From positions 1-56,347 of the forward strand of contig JANPLZ010000007.1 of NCBI GenBank assembly GCA_031422555.1: a DNA stretch of 56,347 nt, in the 5' to 3' direction. This document shows positions 6,640 to 15,436 of this stretch, in pieces (positions within the stretch are counted from its first letter, which is position 1; every line of letters begins with the position of its first letter). Source of the DNA: JANNAT01 sp031422555 (lineage in GTDB: Bacteria; Pseudomonadota; Alphaproteobacteria; Rhodobacterales; Rhodobacteraceae). The notes under the pieces were generated by a model. The model was not told the origin of the DNA. It worked only from the letters and a program-made list of their open reading frames with translations, and did not search any database. The position numbers and the translations under genes were made by a program.

Positions 6640-9339
6640 TTATCGCGCCGCCAGATCGCGCAGAACATAGTGCAGAACGCCGCCATGTTCGACGTATTCG
6701 ATCTCTATCTCGGTATCAATCCGGCATTTGATCTGAATGGTTTTGATCGTGCCATCGGCGTAAGTGATCAGGCACGGCACCAGCGACAACGGTTTCAGAT
6801 CGCCGTCCAGACCCGCAATCGACACCACCTCATCGCCTTTTAACTTCAACGACTTGCGGGTTGCACCTTCTGTGAATTCAAACGGGATTACCCCCATGCC
6901 GACAAGGTTAGAGCGGTGGATACGCTCAAACGACTCGGCAATCACCGCTTTGACGCCCAGCAGTGCTGTGCCCTTGGCCGCCCAGTCGCGCGATGACCCG
7001 GCGCCATATTCGATGCCGCCAAAGATCACCAGCGGCACGCCTTGCGCCTGATAGGCCATTGAGGCGTCATAGATTGAGGTCTGCACCCCATCCGGCCCCA
7101 GTGTATAGCCGCCCTCAACCCCGCTGCCGTCTGCGTTGGTCAGCATTTCGTTCTTGATGCGGATATTGGCAAAGGTGCCGCGCATCATCACTTCGTGGTT
7201 GCCGCGCCGCGCGCCGTAGGAATTAAACTCGGATACCGGAACTTGCCGGTCCGCCAGATACTTACCCGCAGGCGTTGAGGCTTTGAATGACCCGGCCGGG
7301 CTGATGTGGTCGGTGGTGATCATATCGCCCAGCAGCGCCAGCACACGCGCACCGGTGATATTGCTGATCACGCCCGGCGTTTTCGACATGCCGCGGAAAT
7401 AGGGCGGATTCTGGATGTAAGTGCTGCTTGCGGGCCAGTCATAGGTTTCAGAATCGGTGATCTGCACCGCTTGCCATTTCTCATCGCCTTTGAACACATC
7501 GGCGTATTTCTTGATGAAGGCGGCGCGGGTGACCGTTGCCTCGACCAGTTCGGCAATCTCGGCGTTGGTGGGCCAGACGTCGCGCAGATAGACCGGGCCA
7601 TTGGTGCCGATGCCCAACGGCTCGGTGGTGATGTCGATGGTCATATCGCCCGCCAGCGCATAAGCCACCACCAACGGCGGCGAAGCCAAATAGTTGGCGC
7701 GCACATCCGGAGAGATGCGGCCTTCAAAGTTGCGGTTGCCCGAAAGCACGGCCGTGGCCACCAGATCACCCTCGGCAATGGCGGCAGAAATTGCCGGATC
7801 CAGCGGGCCGGAATTGCCGATACAGGTGGTGCAGCCGTAGCCCACAAGGTTAAAGCCGATGGCATCCAGATCGTCCTGCAACCCGGCGGCATTCAGATAT
7901 TCCGACACAACCTGACTACCGGGGGCAAGGGATGTTTTCACCCAAGGCTTTGATTTCAGGCCCAAAGCCCGGGCTTTGCGCGCCACCAACCCGGCCCCGA
8001 TCATCACATAGGGGTTCGAGGTATTGGTGCATGACGTGATCGAGGCGATCACCACGCGACCGCTTGACATGGTAAAATCATGGCCTTTCACAGCGATGTC
8101 AACGCCTTGCGGGCGCTTGAAACTGCTGGCCATCTCAGATGCGAAACCGGCCTTGGCTTCGGTCAGCGGCACGAAATCCTGTGGCCGTTTCGGGCCGGAT
8201 ATGGCGGGCACGATGGTGGCCATGTCAAGGTGCAGGGTGCTGGTGTAAATCGGATCATAGCTGGCGTCGCGCCACATGCCGTTGGCGCGGGCATAGGCTT
8301 CGACCAAGGCGATGCGGGCCTCGTCGCGCCCGGTGCCGCGCAGATAGCGAATTGTTTCGGCATCAATCGGGAAGAAACCGCAGGTCGCGCCATATTCGGG
8401 GGCCATATTGGCAATGGTGGCGCGGTCGGCCAAAGGCAGGCGATCAAGGCCGTCGCCGTAGAATTCGACGAATTTGTTGACCACGCCATGTTTGCGCAGC
8501 ATTTGCACGACTTTCAGCACCAGATCGGTGGCGGTGGTGCCTTCGACCATGGCACCGGTCAGACGGAAACCCACCACTTCGGGGATCAGCATCGACACCG
8601 GTTGGCCCAGCATGGCCGCCTCGGCCTCAATCCCGCCCACGCCCCAACCCAGCACGGCCAAGCCGTTCACCATGGTGGTATGGCTGTCGGTGCCAACCAG
8701 AGTGTCGGGATAGGCCACCATCTGGCCATGTTGATCGGTGTCGGTCCAGACGGTTTGCGCCAGATATTCAAGGTTCACCTGATGGCAAATCCCGGTTCCG
8801 GGCGGCACTACGCGAAAGTTGTTGAACGCCTTTTGCCCCCATTTCAGGAAAACGTAGCGTTCCATGTTCCGCTCATATTCGCGGTCGACGTTGGCCTGAA
8901 AGGCGCGCGGCGTGCCGAATTCGTCGATCATCACCGAATGGTCGATCACCAGATCCACCGGGGCCAAGGGGTTGATGCGTTGCGCATTGCCGCCCAGACC
9001 CAAAATGCCATCGCGCATCGCCGCCAGATCAACCACCGCCGGAACCCCGGTGAAATCCTGCATCAGCACCCGCGCCGGGCGATAGGCAATTTCGCGCGGA
9101 TTTTTACCGCCCATCGCACCCCATTCGGCAAAAGCGCGGATGTCATCCAGGCTGACGGTCTTGCCATCTTCGAACCGCAGCATGTTTTCCAAAACCACCT
9201 TCAGCGCCGCGGGCAGGCGGGCGAAATCACCCAAACCTGCCTCTTGCGCGCCGGGGATCGAGTAATAGGCCACGGTCTGGCCGCCCGCGGTTAATGTGCG
9301 TTTGGTTTTCGCGCTGTCATGTCCGACGGATACGGTCAT
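6640..9339 (-). CDS. acnA: aconitate hydratase AcnA
   Basis: Aconitase interconverts citrate and isocitrate in the TCA cycle using a [4Fe-4S] cluster. The 899-residue product is the AcnA/IRP-type length. The cluster ligands are visible in SITSCTNTSNP and in YGCTTCIGNSGP. VGTDSHTTMVNGLAVLGWGVGG and the C-terminal swivel-domain motif GSSRDWAAKG are also present. The ATG at 9339 was preferred because GGAGCC lies 8 bases upstream; a further in-frame ATG 15 codons earlier has no such site. It is transcribed alone, toward ccmG. Confidence 0.97.
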   Translation of the reverse strand: MTVSVGHDSAKTKRTLTAGGQTVAYYSIPGAQEAGLGDFARLPAALKVVLENMLRFEDGKTVSLDDIRAFAEWGAMGGKNPREIAYRPARVLMQDFTGVPAVVDLAAMRDGILGLGGNAQRINPLAPVDLVIDHSVMIDEFGTPRAFQANVDREYERNMERYVFLKWGQKAFNNFRVVPPGTGICHQVNLEYLAQTVWTDTDQHGQMVAYPDTLVGTDSHTTMVNGLAVLGWGVGGIEAEAAMLGQPVSMLIPEVVGFRLTGAMVEGTTATDLVLKVVQMLRKHGVVNKFVEFYGDGLDRLPLADRATIANMAPEYGATCGFFPIDAETIRYLRGTGRDEARIALVEAYARANGMWRDASYDPIYTSTLHLDMATIVPAISGPKRPQDFVPLTEAKAGFASEMASSFKRPQGVDIAVKGHDFTMSSGRVVIASITSCTNTSNPYVMIGAGLVARKARALGLKSKPWVKTSLAPGSQVVSEYLNAAGLQDDLDAIGFNLVGYGCTTCIGNSGPLDPAISAAIAEGDLVATAVLSGNRNFEGRISPDVRANYLASPPLVVAYALAGDMTIDITTEPLGIGTNGPVYLRDVWPTNAEIAELVEATVTRAAFIKKYADVFKGDEKWQAVQITDSETYDWPASSTYIQNPPYFRGMSKTPGVISNITGARVLALLGDMITTDHISPAGSFKASTPAGKYLADRQVPVSEFNSYGARRGNHEVMMRGTFANIRIKNEMLTNADGSGVEGGYTLGPDGVQTSIYDASMAYQAQGVPLVIFGGIEYGAGSSRDWAAKGTALLGVKAVIAESFERIHRSNLVGMGVIPFEFTEGATRKSLKLKGDEVVSIAGLDGDLKPLSLVPCLITYADGTIKTIQIKCRIDTEIEIEYVEHGGVLHYVLRDLAAR

Positions 9340-9425
9340 CTGGTGGCTCCGGGCTGGGGATGATGTGAGGATGTTTTGCGGCAAGCAGCACCGCGGTGCA
9401 AGTCGGATTTATTGGGTCTTGCGTA

Positions 9426-9445
9426 ATTGTATGCCATTGTATGCC
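9426..9445. repeat. tandem 10-bp direct repeat between acnA and the DUF1223 gene
   Basis: ATTGTATGCC occurs twice in direct succession, 87 bases upstream of acnA and 147 bases upstream of the divergent DUF1223 gene. The 10-base period equals about one helical turn. It could be a paired regulator-binding site for either gene; no regulator can be named. Confidence 0.4.
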
Positions 9446-9591
9446 GAAAATACAGCCCCAATCTTGCCACCCGATCCGGGTAAATCGCAACTTGGTGAAG
9501 GTAAGGTAACCGTGGCTCGCAAAACCTTGATTGGCACGGGCTGCAACAGTTGGATAAACAGAGATATAACGTTCGGGGAAAGAACAACATC

Positions 9592-10293
9592 ATGCGTCAC
9601 ATCGTCAGCGCGGCCTTTGGGTTGTGGCTATGCTTGGGCACGGCTGTTCAGGCGCAAAGCCAACAGGGTTTGGTTGTCGAGTTGTATACTTCGCAGGGAT
9701 GTTCGTCCTGCCCCCCGGCGGATGAAAATTTCGCCACCATGGTCAACGCGCCAGGCATCATCGCCTTGTCTTTGCACGTGGATTACTGGGATTACATCGG
9801 TTGGGCGGATACTTTTGCCAGCCCGGAGTTTGGCGCGCGGCAAAAGCGCTATGCCAAAGCCTCGGGCAAGAACATGGTTTATACACCGCAAATCATCGTC
9901 GGCGGTCGTGACCGGGTGGAAGGCAATCAGCCGTCAAAGGTGGCCAAAGCCATCGCCAGCGGCCAGGGATTTGACAGCAATGTGGTGCTGACGCTGACCC
10001 GCGACGGGGATTTGGTGACGATCCGGGCAAAGTCGGGGGCAGCCATTCCGGCAGGCACGCGGGTGCAACTGGTGCGCTATACCAAGAACGCCGCAGTCGA
10101 GATAAAGCGTGGCGAAAATGCGGGCAGGCAGATCAGCTATCATAATATCGTCACCTCGTGGACCGATATCGGCGCGTGGTCGGGCGATCAACCGCTGGAG
10201 ATGTCGGCACGCGCGGCGGGGGCTGCACCGGTTGTGGTGATCATTCAGGCCGGTGGGCCAACGGAAATTCTGGCGGCGGCTGTGCTGAAATAA
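9592..10293 (+). CDS. DUF1223 family exported thioredoxin-like protein
   Basis: This 233-residue protein has a cleavable signal peptide (residues 1-21, ending VQAQ). The family's hallmark CxxC motif sits in ELYTSQGCSSCPPADE (Cys37, Cys40), followed by HVDYWDYIGWADTFASPEF and VYTPQIIVGG, all typical of DUF1223. The family is periplasmic and thioredoxin-like but has no established substrate. The ATG at 9592 was chosen because it opens directly into the signal peptide. It is divergent from acnA. Confidence 0.9.
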   Translation: MRHIVSAAFGLWLCLGTAVQAQSQQGLVVELYTSQGCSSCPPADENFATMVNAPGIIALSLHVDYWDYIGWADTFASPEFGARQKRYAKASGKNMVYTPQIIVGGRDRVEGNQPSKVAKAIASGQGFDSNVVLTLTRDGDLVTIRAKSGAAIPAGTRVQLVRYTKNAAVEIKRGENAGRQISYHNIVTSWTDIGAWSGDQPLEMSARAAGAAPVVVIIQAGGPTEILAAAVLK

Positions 10294-10349
10294 GCCTGTC
10301 CTAACTTCCAGCGGCCCCTATTTCCAACGGCCCCCTATTTCCAACCGCC

Positions 10350-11219
10350 CTATTTCCAACGGCGGTGAATCCAGAACCACTGACCGGGATGCGCCTGCAC
10401 CCGGGCCTCAAGGCTGCGGGTCAATGCCAAGGTCATCTCAAGAGCGGTTGTGGCGGCAATCGGGGCCTCCAGATCAACGGCAAACGTCAGTCCATCAGGT
10501 TGGCGCGTGCCATAAAACGGAATAAGATCAGCGTTATAGCGCAGTGCCAACTCGGCGGCGGACAGGGCGGTTTGGGCGGGTTTGCCCAAGAAATCCATCA
10601 CCTCGCCCGTCGCACTTTGATCAAACAGCAACACCAGCAAGCCGCCCGATTTCAAATGCCGCACAAAACCTGCGGTGCCCGCACGGCCGGTGGCAAAAAT
10701 CGGGCCGCCAAACGCCGCCATGGTCTGCACGTAATGCGCGTTGAAATAGCGGTTGGCCATCGGACGATAAAGCCCGCCGATCCGCGCGCCCCGCGCCACC
10801 AGACAGGCGCGCGCGGCCTCATAGTTGCCAAAATGCCCCGAGACCAAAATAACCGGGCGACCCGCCGCCATGGCGCTGTGCAAGGCTGCAACCCCCGCAC
10901 CGGTGGGCACAACACCCGCTTGGCGCGCGGTAAAGGCCCGGGTCGAATAGTTTTCAATCAGAGAACGGCCTGCGTTATCAAGTGCTTGGGCGGCGATCTT
11001 ATGACGCGCGGCCACAGGCATTTCGGGCCAGATCAGCGCCAGATTGTCCAAAGCCCGGCGTTTGTATCCGGCAATCGGGCCAAACACATACCGCATCAGC
11101 GCCCCCAGCAGCGGCACCCGCAACCGGTAGGGCAAGATCAGCGCAAAGCCGATCAGCCCGCGCACCACAAGGTTTTGCGCAAAAGCCACGGCGTCAAAGC
11201 GGGCGGTTGGGTCAGACAT
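10350..11219 (-). CDS. lysophospholipid/lipid A acyltransferase (LpxL/HtrB family)
   Basis: This 289-residue membrane-bound acyltransferase belongs to the LpxL/LpxM family, which adds secondary acyl chains to lipid A using acyl-ACP. It has an N-terminal anchor (about residues 18-45) and the catalytic HX4E motif HFGNYE (His129, Glu134). Other family segments are GGLYRPMAN, LLFDQSATGEVMDFLG and the C-terminal WFWIHRRWK. The ATG at 11219 lies inside the end of the upstream permease gene (8-base overlap), so the two are coupled. The precise acyl acceptor cannot be read from sequence. Confidence 0.88.
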   Translation of the reverse strand: MSDPTARFDAVAFAQNLVVRGLIGFALILPYRLRVPLLGALMRYVFGPIAGYKRRALDNLALIWPEMPVAARHKIAAQALDNAGRSLIENYSTRAFTARQAGVVPTGAGVAALHSAMAAGRPVILVSGHFGNYEAARACLVARGARIGGLYRPMANRYFNAHYVQTMAAFGGPIFATGRAGTAGFVRHLKSGGLLVLLFDQSATGEVMDFLGKPAQTALSAAELALRYNADLIPFYGTRQPDGLTFAVDLEAPIAATTALEMTLALTRSLEARVQAHPGQWFWIHRRWK

Positions 11220-12108
11220 CGGGATGCGGGCGCTTGGCTTGGGTTTCACGATGCCAGACATAAAGCCCCGCCGCCACGATCACAAGCGCACCCAAAACCG
11301 TATAGCGGTCGGGATATTCATCATACAAAACCACGCCCCAAAACGCGGCAAACACAATGCCCACATAGGCAAAAGGCGCCACAGCCGAGGCTTCGGCCAT
11401 CGAAAACGACCGGATCACGCACAGTTGCGCCGCCGTGCCCAAAACCCCCAAAGCCGCAAACAGCGCGATGTCTGCCCCGGCGACCGGCTGCCACACAAAG
11501 GGCATCGCAAGGCCGGTGATCACCGATCCAAACAACGCCGCGTGCAGCAGCGATGTCCACGGGCCTTCGTGCTGGCCCAGCTTTCGGGTCAGCAGCGACG
11601 CGCCGGCATAGCACACCGCACAGCCCAGCGGCAGCAGCGCCGCCACCGAAAACACGCCCATCCCCGGGCGCACCACGATCAACGCACCAACCATCGCCAC
11701 CGCCACTCCCAAAATGCGCCGTGGCCCCAGCCGTTCGCCCAAAAACAGCGCCGCCCCCAGCGTGATCAGCACCGGGTTGATATCGGTCAACGCCGTAGCC
11801 TCGGCCAATCCGATATAGCCAAGGCTGGCGAAAAACAGGGCCGTCGCCCCCAATTGGCAGGTTGACCGCGCCAGATGCAGCAGCGGAAAGCGGCTGTTCA
11901 GGGTGGGGATAAACTGGCGCGGCCCTAGAATAGCGGCCACCAGCAACGCCTGCCCGGCAAAGCGCGCCCAGATCACTTGCGGCGTCGGATAGCGCGCGAT
12001 CAGACCCTTGGCCAAAGCGTCCATTGCGGTAAACAATACAATGCCCATCAGCATCAACACGATGCCCCGTTTGGTGGCGGCAACGCTGGGAAGGGCGGAA
12101 AGTTGCAT
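11212..12108 (-). CDS. EamA/DMT family permease
   Basis: This 298-residue protein has about ten hydrophobic helices in two repeated halves, the EamA (drug/metabolite transporter) architecture. The first half includes ALTDINPVLITLGAALFLGE and the second SAVAPFAYVGIVFAAFWGVV, the repeat-typical segments before each half's last helix. Substrate unknown; related proteins export amino acids or metabolites. Its stop overlaps the acyltransferase start, suggesting a two-gene transcript. Confidence 0.88.
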   Translation of the reverse strand: MQLSALPSVAATKRGIVLMLMGIVLFTAMDALAKGLIARYPTPQVIWARFAGQALLVAAILGPRQFIPTLNSRFPLLHLARSTCQLGATALFFASLGYIGLAEATALTDINPVLITLGAALFLGERLGPRRILGVAVAMVGALIVVRPGMGVFSVAALLPLGCAVCYAGASLLTRKLGQHEGPWTSLLHAALFGSVITGLAMPFVWQPVAGADIALFAALGVLGTAAQLCVIRSFSMAEASAVAPFAYVGIVFAAFWGVVLYDEYPDRYTVLGALVIVAAGLYVWHRETQAKRPHPDV

Positions 12109-12314
12109 GCGGCCCCACGATATGACGGACGCGCGACCCTAGGCGGGGCAGCCGCCAGTGGCAAGGTGCACCGCGGGGTTTGGCGCGGTTCCACGGTTTG
12201 ATTTGGCAAGACCGCACCCCGGATCGCGGTCATGTGCGCGCGGGTGCTGCGATGGCCGCTTTTGGTGATTGCTGATCGTCCCCGCCGTGCCATCGGCGTT
12301 GGGCTGGGGCCGAT

Positions 12315-13376
12315 TTATTCTTCTTGCTGCACCAGAACAATCTCTCCTGCGGCTTCCAACTGGCGGATTGCCATGACGACGATGGCCATCGCCGCCTCGG
12401 CGTCTTTTTCCTTGACCCGGCCGCGTGCCAGCATTTCTTCGCGCAAGCCTTGCGCCATGCGTTGCGACATGTTGGCAAGGATGAATTCGGCGGCCGTCTC
12501 TAACTCTGCCACGCCAACCGTGGCGGCAAGGGCGGTGACCAGCACCGGTTGATCCACCAGCCGGATGATTTTTGGCACATCGCGGCCCAACACCCGGCGC
12601 GGCAGATGCACGAAGGTGAAAATCGCCCGGCGCACCAGATCGGCAAAATCAGCATCGGTTTCCTGCAGGCCCGCCAACACGTCTTCGCGCGTCAGCGCCG
12701 CCGAGACGTTCAGGATCGCGCCAACCCGTTCCACCGGGCCCGTTTCGAAGGCGCGGGCAGGCAGCGCATCCAACTGACTGACCAGCGACAGCCCAATGCG
12801 CCGCACTGTTTCCGGATCGACATTGCCAGTCTGCGACACCGCATAGGCCACGCGGCGCGCCCGGTCACCGGGCAATTTTCCCAATAGTTCCGCCGATTTG
12901 GGCACCGGCAGTTTTGACAGCATCACCGCCGCCACTTCAACGCTTTCTTCTTGCAACACCGGCAGCAACCGGTCCACCGCCAGCGCGGTCAGCCGATCCC
13001 AAGGGTCGGCCTTGGCCGAAGCCCCGGCAAGACGGCGCAGGCGACTGGCGGCATTGGCGGAGATATGGCCATCCATGATGGTCAGCGCCCCCTCCATTCC
13101 GGCCGGAAACGCAAGGCCGACCTGTTCCAACTCGCCCAGAAATTCATCCACCACGGCGCCAAGGGTCTGGCGATCAATCAGCCGCATCTGGCCCATCTGT
13201 TCGGTCAAGGAGGCCTGAATATGTTCGGGCAGCTTGGCCAGTGGAATATTCGCACCTTCGGCCAGCAAATAGCGCACGATGACGGCGGCCTTTTCGCGGC
13301 TGCTCAGTTGACGCGGCACCGCGACGGCGCGCTGTGCGGGCACGATCCGTGCCAAAACCCTTGCATCACTGGCCAT
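12315..13376 (-). CDS. FliG-like flagellar motor switch protein
   Basis: The 353-residue product resembles FliG, the rotor protein that contacts the stator. An N-terminal helical domain (LSSREKAAVIVRYL) is followed by armadillo-type repeats containing EESVEVAAVMLSKLP and PVPKSAELLGKLPGDRARRVAYAV. A C-terminal charged helix region contains VHLPRRVLGRDVPKIIRLVDQPVLVTAL and ILANMSQRMAQGLREE. No other flagellar gene is in the window. It follows purB by 81 bases on the same strand. It may be a divergent or secondary FliG; I leave the symbol empty because true orthology cannot be shown here. Confidence 0.75.
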   Translation of the reverse strand: MASDARVLARIVPAQRAVAVPRQLSSREKAAVIVRYLLAEGANIPLAKLPEHIQASLTEQMGQMRLIDRQTLGAVVDEFLGELEQVGLAFPAGMEGALTIMDGHISANAASRLRRLAGASAKADPWDRLTALAVDRLLPVLQEESVEVAAVMLSKLPVPKSAELLGKLPGDRARRVAYAVSQTGNVDPETVRRIGLSLVSQLDALPARAFETGPVERVGAILNVSAALTREDVLAGLQETDADFADLVRRAIFTFVHLPRRVLGRDVPKIIRLVDQPVLVTALAATVGVAELETAAEFILANMSQRMAQGLREEMLARGRVKEKDAEAAMAIVVMAIRQLEAAGEIVLVQQEE

Positions 13377-13457
13377 GCCGTGCGCCCCCCCGAATCTGCA
13401 TCAATCGCTGGGGCAGGGTGGCATGCTTGGGGTTAACGGCGGGTTGCCAGCGTTACG

Positions 13458-14762
13458 CTATGCGCCAAACACCCGGCGAAAGATGGTATCGACATGTTTG
13501 GTGTGATAGCCGATGTCGAATTTTTCCTCAATCTGGGCGGGGGTCAGCGCGGCGGTGACATCGGTATCGGCCAGCAGTTCGGTCTTGAAATCGGCGCCCT
13601 TTTCCCAGACCTTCATCGCGTTGCGCTGCACCAGACGGTAGCTGTCTTCGCGCGATACCCCGGCTTGGGTCAGCGCCAGCAGCACGCGCTGCGACATCAC
13701 CAAGCCACGGAATTTGTTCATATTGTCCAGCATGGTTTGCGGATAGATTACCAGCTTTTCCACCAGTCCGGCCAGCCGGTGCAAAGCAAAATCCAGCGTG
13801 ATGGTGGTGTCGGGGGCGATGGCGCGTTCAACCGAGGAATGGCTGATGTCACGCTCGTGCCACATCGCCACATTTTCCAGCGCGGGCATCACCGCCATGC
13901 GCACCAGTCGCGCAAGGCCAGTCAGATTTTCCGACAACACCGGATTGCGTTTGTGCGGCATGGCCGAGCTGCCCTTTTGGCCGGGGCTGAAGAATTCCTC
14001 TGCCTCCAACACTTCGGTGCGCTGCATGTGGCGAATCTCAATCGCGATGTTTTCAATACCGGATGCGATGACGCCAAGGGTGGCAAAATACATCGCATGC
14101 CGGTCGCGCGGGATGATCTGGGTGCTGATCGGCTCGGGTGTCAGGCCCAGCTTGGCGCAGACATAGTCTTCGACCGCCGGATCAATGTTGGCAAAAGTGC
14201 CGACCGCGCCGGACACAGCGCCGGTGGCAATTTCCGCCCGGGCCGCCACAAGGCGCGCGCGGTTGCGGGCCATTTCCGCGTAAAACCGCGCAAATACCAG
14301 CCCCATGGTGGTGGGTTCGGCGTGAATGCCGTGGCTGCGCCCGATGCGCACCGAGAATTTATGTTCCTGCGCGCGGGTCTTCAGCGCCGCCAGAACCCGG
14401 TCCAACCCGGCCAACAGCAAATCGGTGGCGCGCACAAGTTGCACGTTCAGCGTGGTGTCCAACACGTCGGAACTGGTCATGCCCTGATGCACAAAACGCG
14501 CGGCGTCGGTGCCGACGATATCGGCCAGATGGGTCAGAAAGGCGATGACGTCATGCTTGGTGATGGCCTCGATACGGTCAATTTCGGCCACATCAAACGG
14601 CACATCGCGGGCTTTCCAGACCGCATCGGCGTTGGCGCGCGGGATCACGCCCAGATCGGCCATCGCATCGCAGGCATGCGCCTCGATTTCAAACCAGATG
14701 CGGAATTTGGCCTCTGGCGACCACAAGGCAACCATTTCAGGGCGAGAGTAGCGGGCGATCAT
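13458..14762 (-). CDS. purB: adenylosuccinate lyase PurB
   Basis: PurB catalyses two fumarate-releasing steps of purine synthesis, SAICAR to AICAR and adenylosuccinate to AMP. The 434-residue product carries the fumarase/aspartase superfamily signature GSSAMPHKRNP and the conserved segments TSSDVLDT and GRSHGIHAEPTTMG. The ATG at 14762 gives the family N-terminus MIARYSRPEM; an open frame continuing upstream only translates the adjacent 15-bp repeats and is rejected. FliG-like follows downstream. Confidence 0.96.
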   Translation of the reverse strand: MIARYSRPEMVALWSPEAKFRIWFEIEAHACDAMADLGVIPRANADAVWKARDVPFDVAEIDRIEAITKHDVIAFLTHLADIVGTDAARFVHQGMTSSDVLDTTLNVQLVRATDLLLAGLDRVLAALKTRAQEHKFSVRIGRSHGIHAEPTTMGLVFARFYAEMARNRARLVAARAEIATGAVSGAVGTFANIDPAVEDYVCAKLGLTPEPISTQIIPRDRHAMYFATLGVIASGIENIAIEIRHMQRTEVLEAEEFFSPGQKGSSAMPHKRNPVLSENLTGLARLVRMAVMPALENVAMWHERDISHSSVERAIAPDTTITLDFALHRLAGLVEKLVIYPQTMLDNMNKFRGLVMSQRVLLALTQAGVSREDSYRLVQRNAMKVWEKGADFKTELLADTDVTAALTPAQIEEKFDIGYHTKHVDTIFRRVFGA

Positions 14763-14819
14763 CAAACGGCCTTTCAGTTGCAGGAGCAGGCCGGGATGTC
14801 CTAGACTGCGCGGGCGGGG

Positions 14820-14939
14820 CTGGCAAGGGCGGGGCTGGCAAGGGCGGGGCTGGCAAGGCCCGGAATGGCATGGCCCGAATTTGCAAGGCCCGAATTGGCA
14901 AGGCCCGAATTGGCAAGGCCCGAATTGGCAAGGGTGGGG
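14820..14939. repeat. minisatellite, eight 15-bp units
   Basis: Eight head-to-tail 15-bp units lie between the divergent purB and small secreted-protein genes. Units 1-2 read CTGGCAAGGGCGGGG, units 6-7 TTGGCAAGGCCCGAA, and units 3-5 and 8 are intermediate or mixed forms. All share the core GGCAAGG with few changes. The period is a multiple of three, so adjacent frames stay open through it and mimic coding sequence. Copy number is likely variable between strains. Confidence 0.9.
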
Positions 14940-14946
14940 GCGCACG

Positions 14947-15291
14947 ATGTGGCGATTGATACCAGTGGTGATGATGTTTGCGGTGCCCGCCTGCGCGGAA
15001 AGCTGGCAGGTTTTGTCGGCAGATCAGATCGCAGCCGCGCTGGTATCGCGGACGCTTGGCTATCCGGGTGGGGCGACACAAGGGTTTCTAGCCGATGGTG
15101 CAACCCGCTATGACACCGGCGACGTCAGTTATGGCCACTGGCGGGTGCAGGGCGATCAATACTGCTCGAACTGGTCGCCGTCCGACCGCTGGGACTGCTA
15201 CACCCTTGCTGTTGATGCACGCGGTCTGAAGCTTCGCTTTACAGCCAAGGACGGCAGCGCAACGCTTGGCCGCTATATCGACCTGCGCTAA
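14947..15291 (+). CDS. small secreted protein of unknown function
   Basis: The 114-residue product has a signal peptide (MWRLIPVVMMFAVPACA) with likely cleavage after residue 17. The mature domain contains two nearby Cys in DQYCSNWSPSDRWDCY, which could form a disulfide. The ATG at 14947 follows a purine-rich GGGTGGGGGCGC. An in-frame ATG at 14881 would add repeat-derived GPNWQ copies ahead of the signal peptide and is less likely. It resembles short periplasmic DUF995-like proteins, but I do not assign a function. Confidence 0.7.
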   Translation: MWRLIPVVMMFAVPACAESWQVLSADQIAAALVSRTLGYPGGATQGFLADGATRYDTGDVSYGHWRVQGDQYCSNWSPSDRWDCYTLAVDARGLKLRFTAKDGSATLGRYIDLR

Positions 15292-15344
15292 GCGGCTTTG
15301 CCTGTTTCCAAATATCCTCGGGGGGTGAATTGGCGTCCGCCAAG

Positions 15345-15389
15345 AGGGGGGCAGACAGCCCCCCTAAAATTCTTGCTTCAAGAATTTTT
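15345..15389 (+). terminator. double hairpin, probable terminator
   Basis: Two adjacent perfect hairpins follow the small secreted-protein gene. AGGGGGGC/GCCCCCCT (15345-15352 with 15358-15365) has a 5-base loop. AAAATTCTTG/CAAGAATTTT (15366-15375 with 15379-15388) has a 3-base loop and runs into T residues. The second is a compact intrinsic terminator for the plus strand and nearly symmetric for the minus strand. Confidence 0.65.
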
Positions 15390-15436
15390 GCAGCCGGGAT
15401 AGACCCTGTCAGACCGCAACTTATAGGGCAGCCCCC

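Noticed and set aside
8080..9294. 404-codon open frame antisense to acnA
   Set aside because: It is the mirror of a well-supported aconitase gene in high-GC DNA; its product is His/Gln/Gly-rich with no motif. Similar shadow frames lie over purB, glnA, fliG-like, the RND genes and pdhB.
14763..14945. N-terminal extension of purB across the repeat array
   Set aside because: It would translate repeat units into QFGPC-type copies before the conserved MIARYSRPEM start, which no adenylosuccinate lyase needs.
14881..14946. Upstream ATG for the small secreted protein
   Set aside because: It would place repeat-derived GPNWQ residues ahead of a clear signal peptide, blocking its function.
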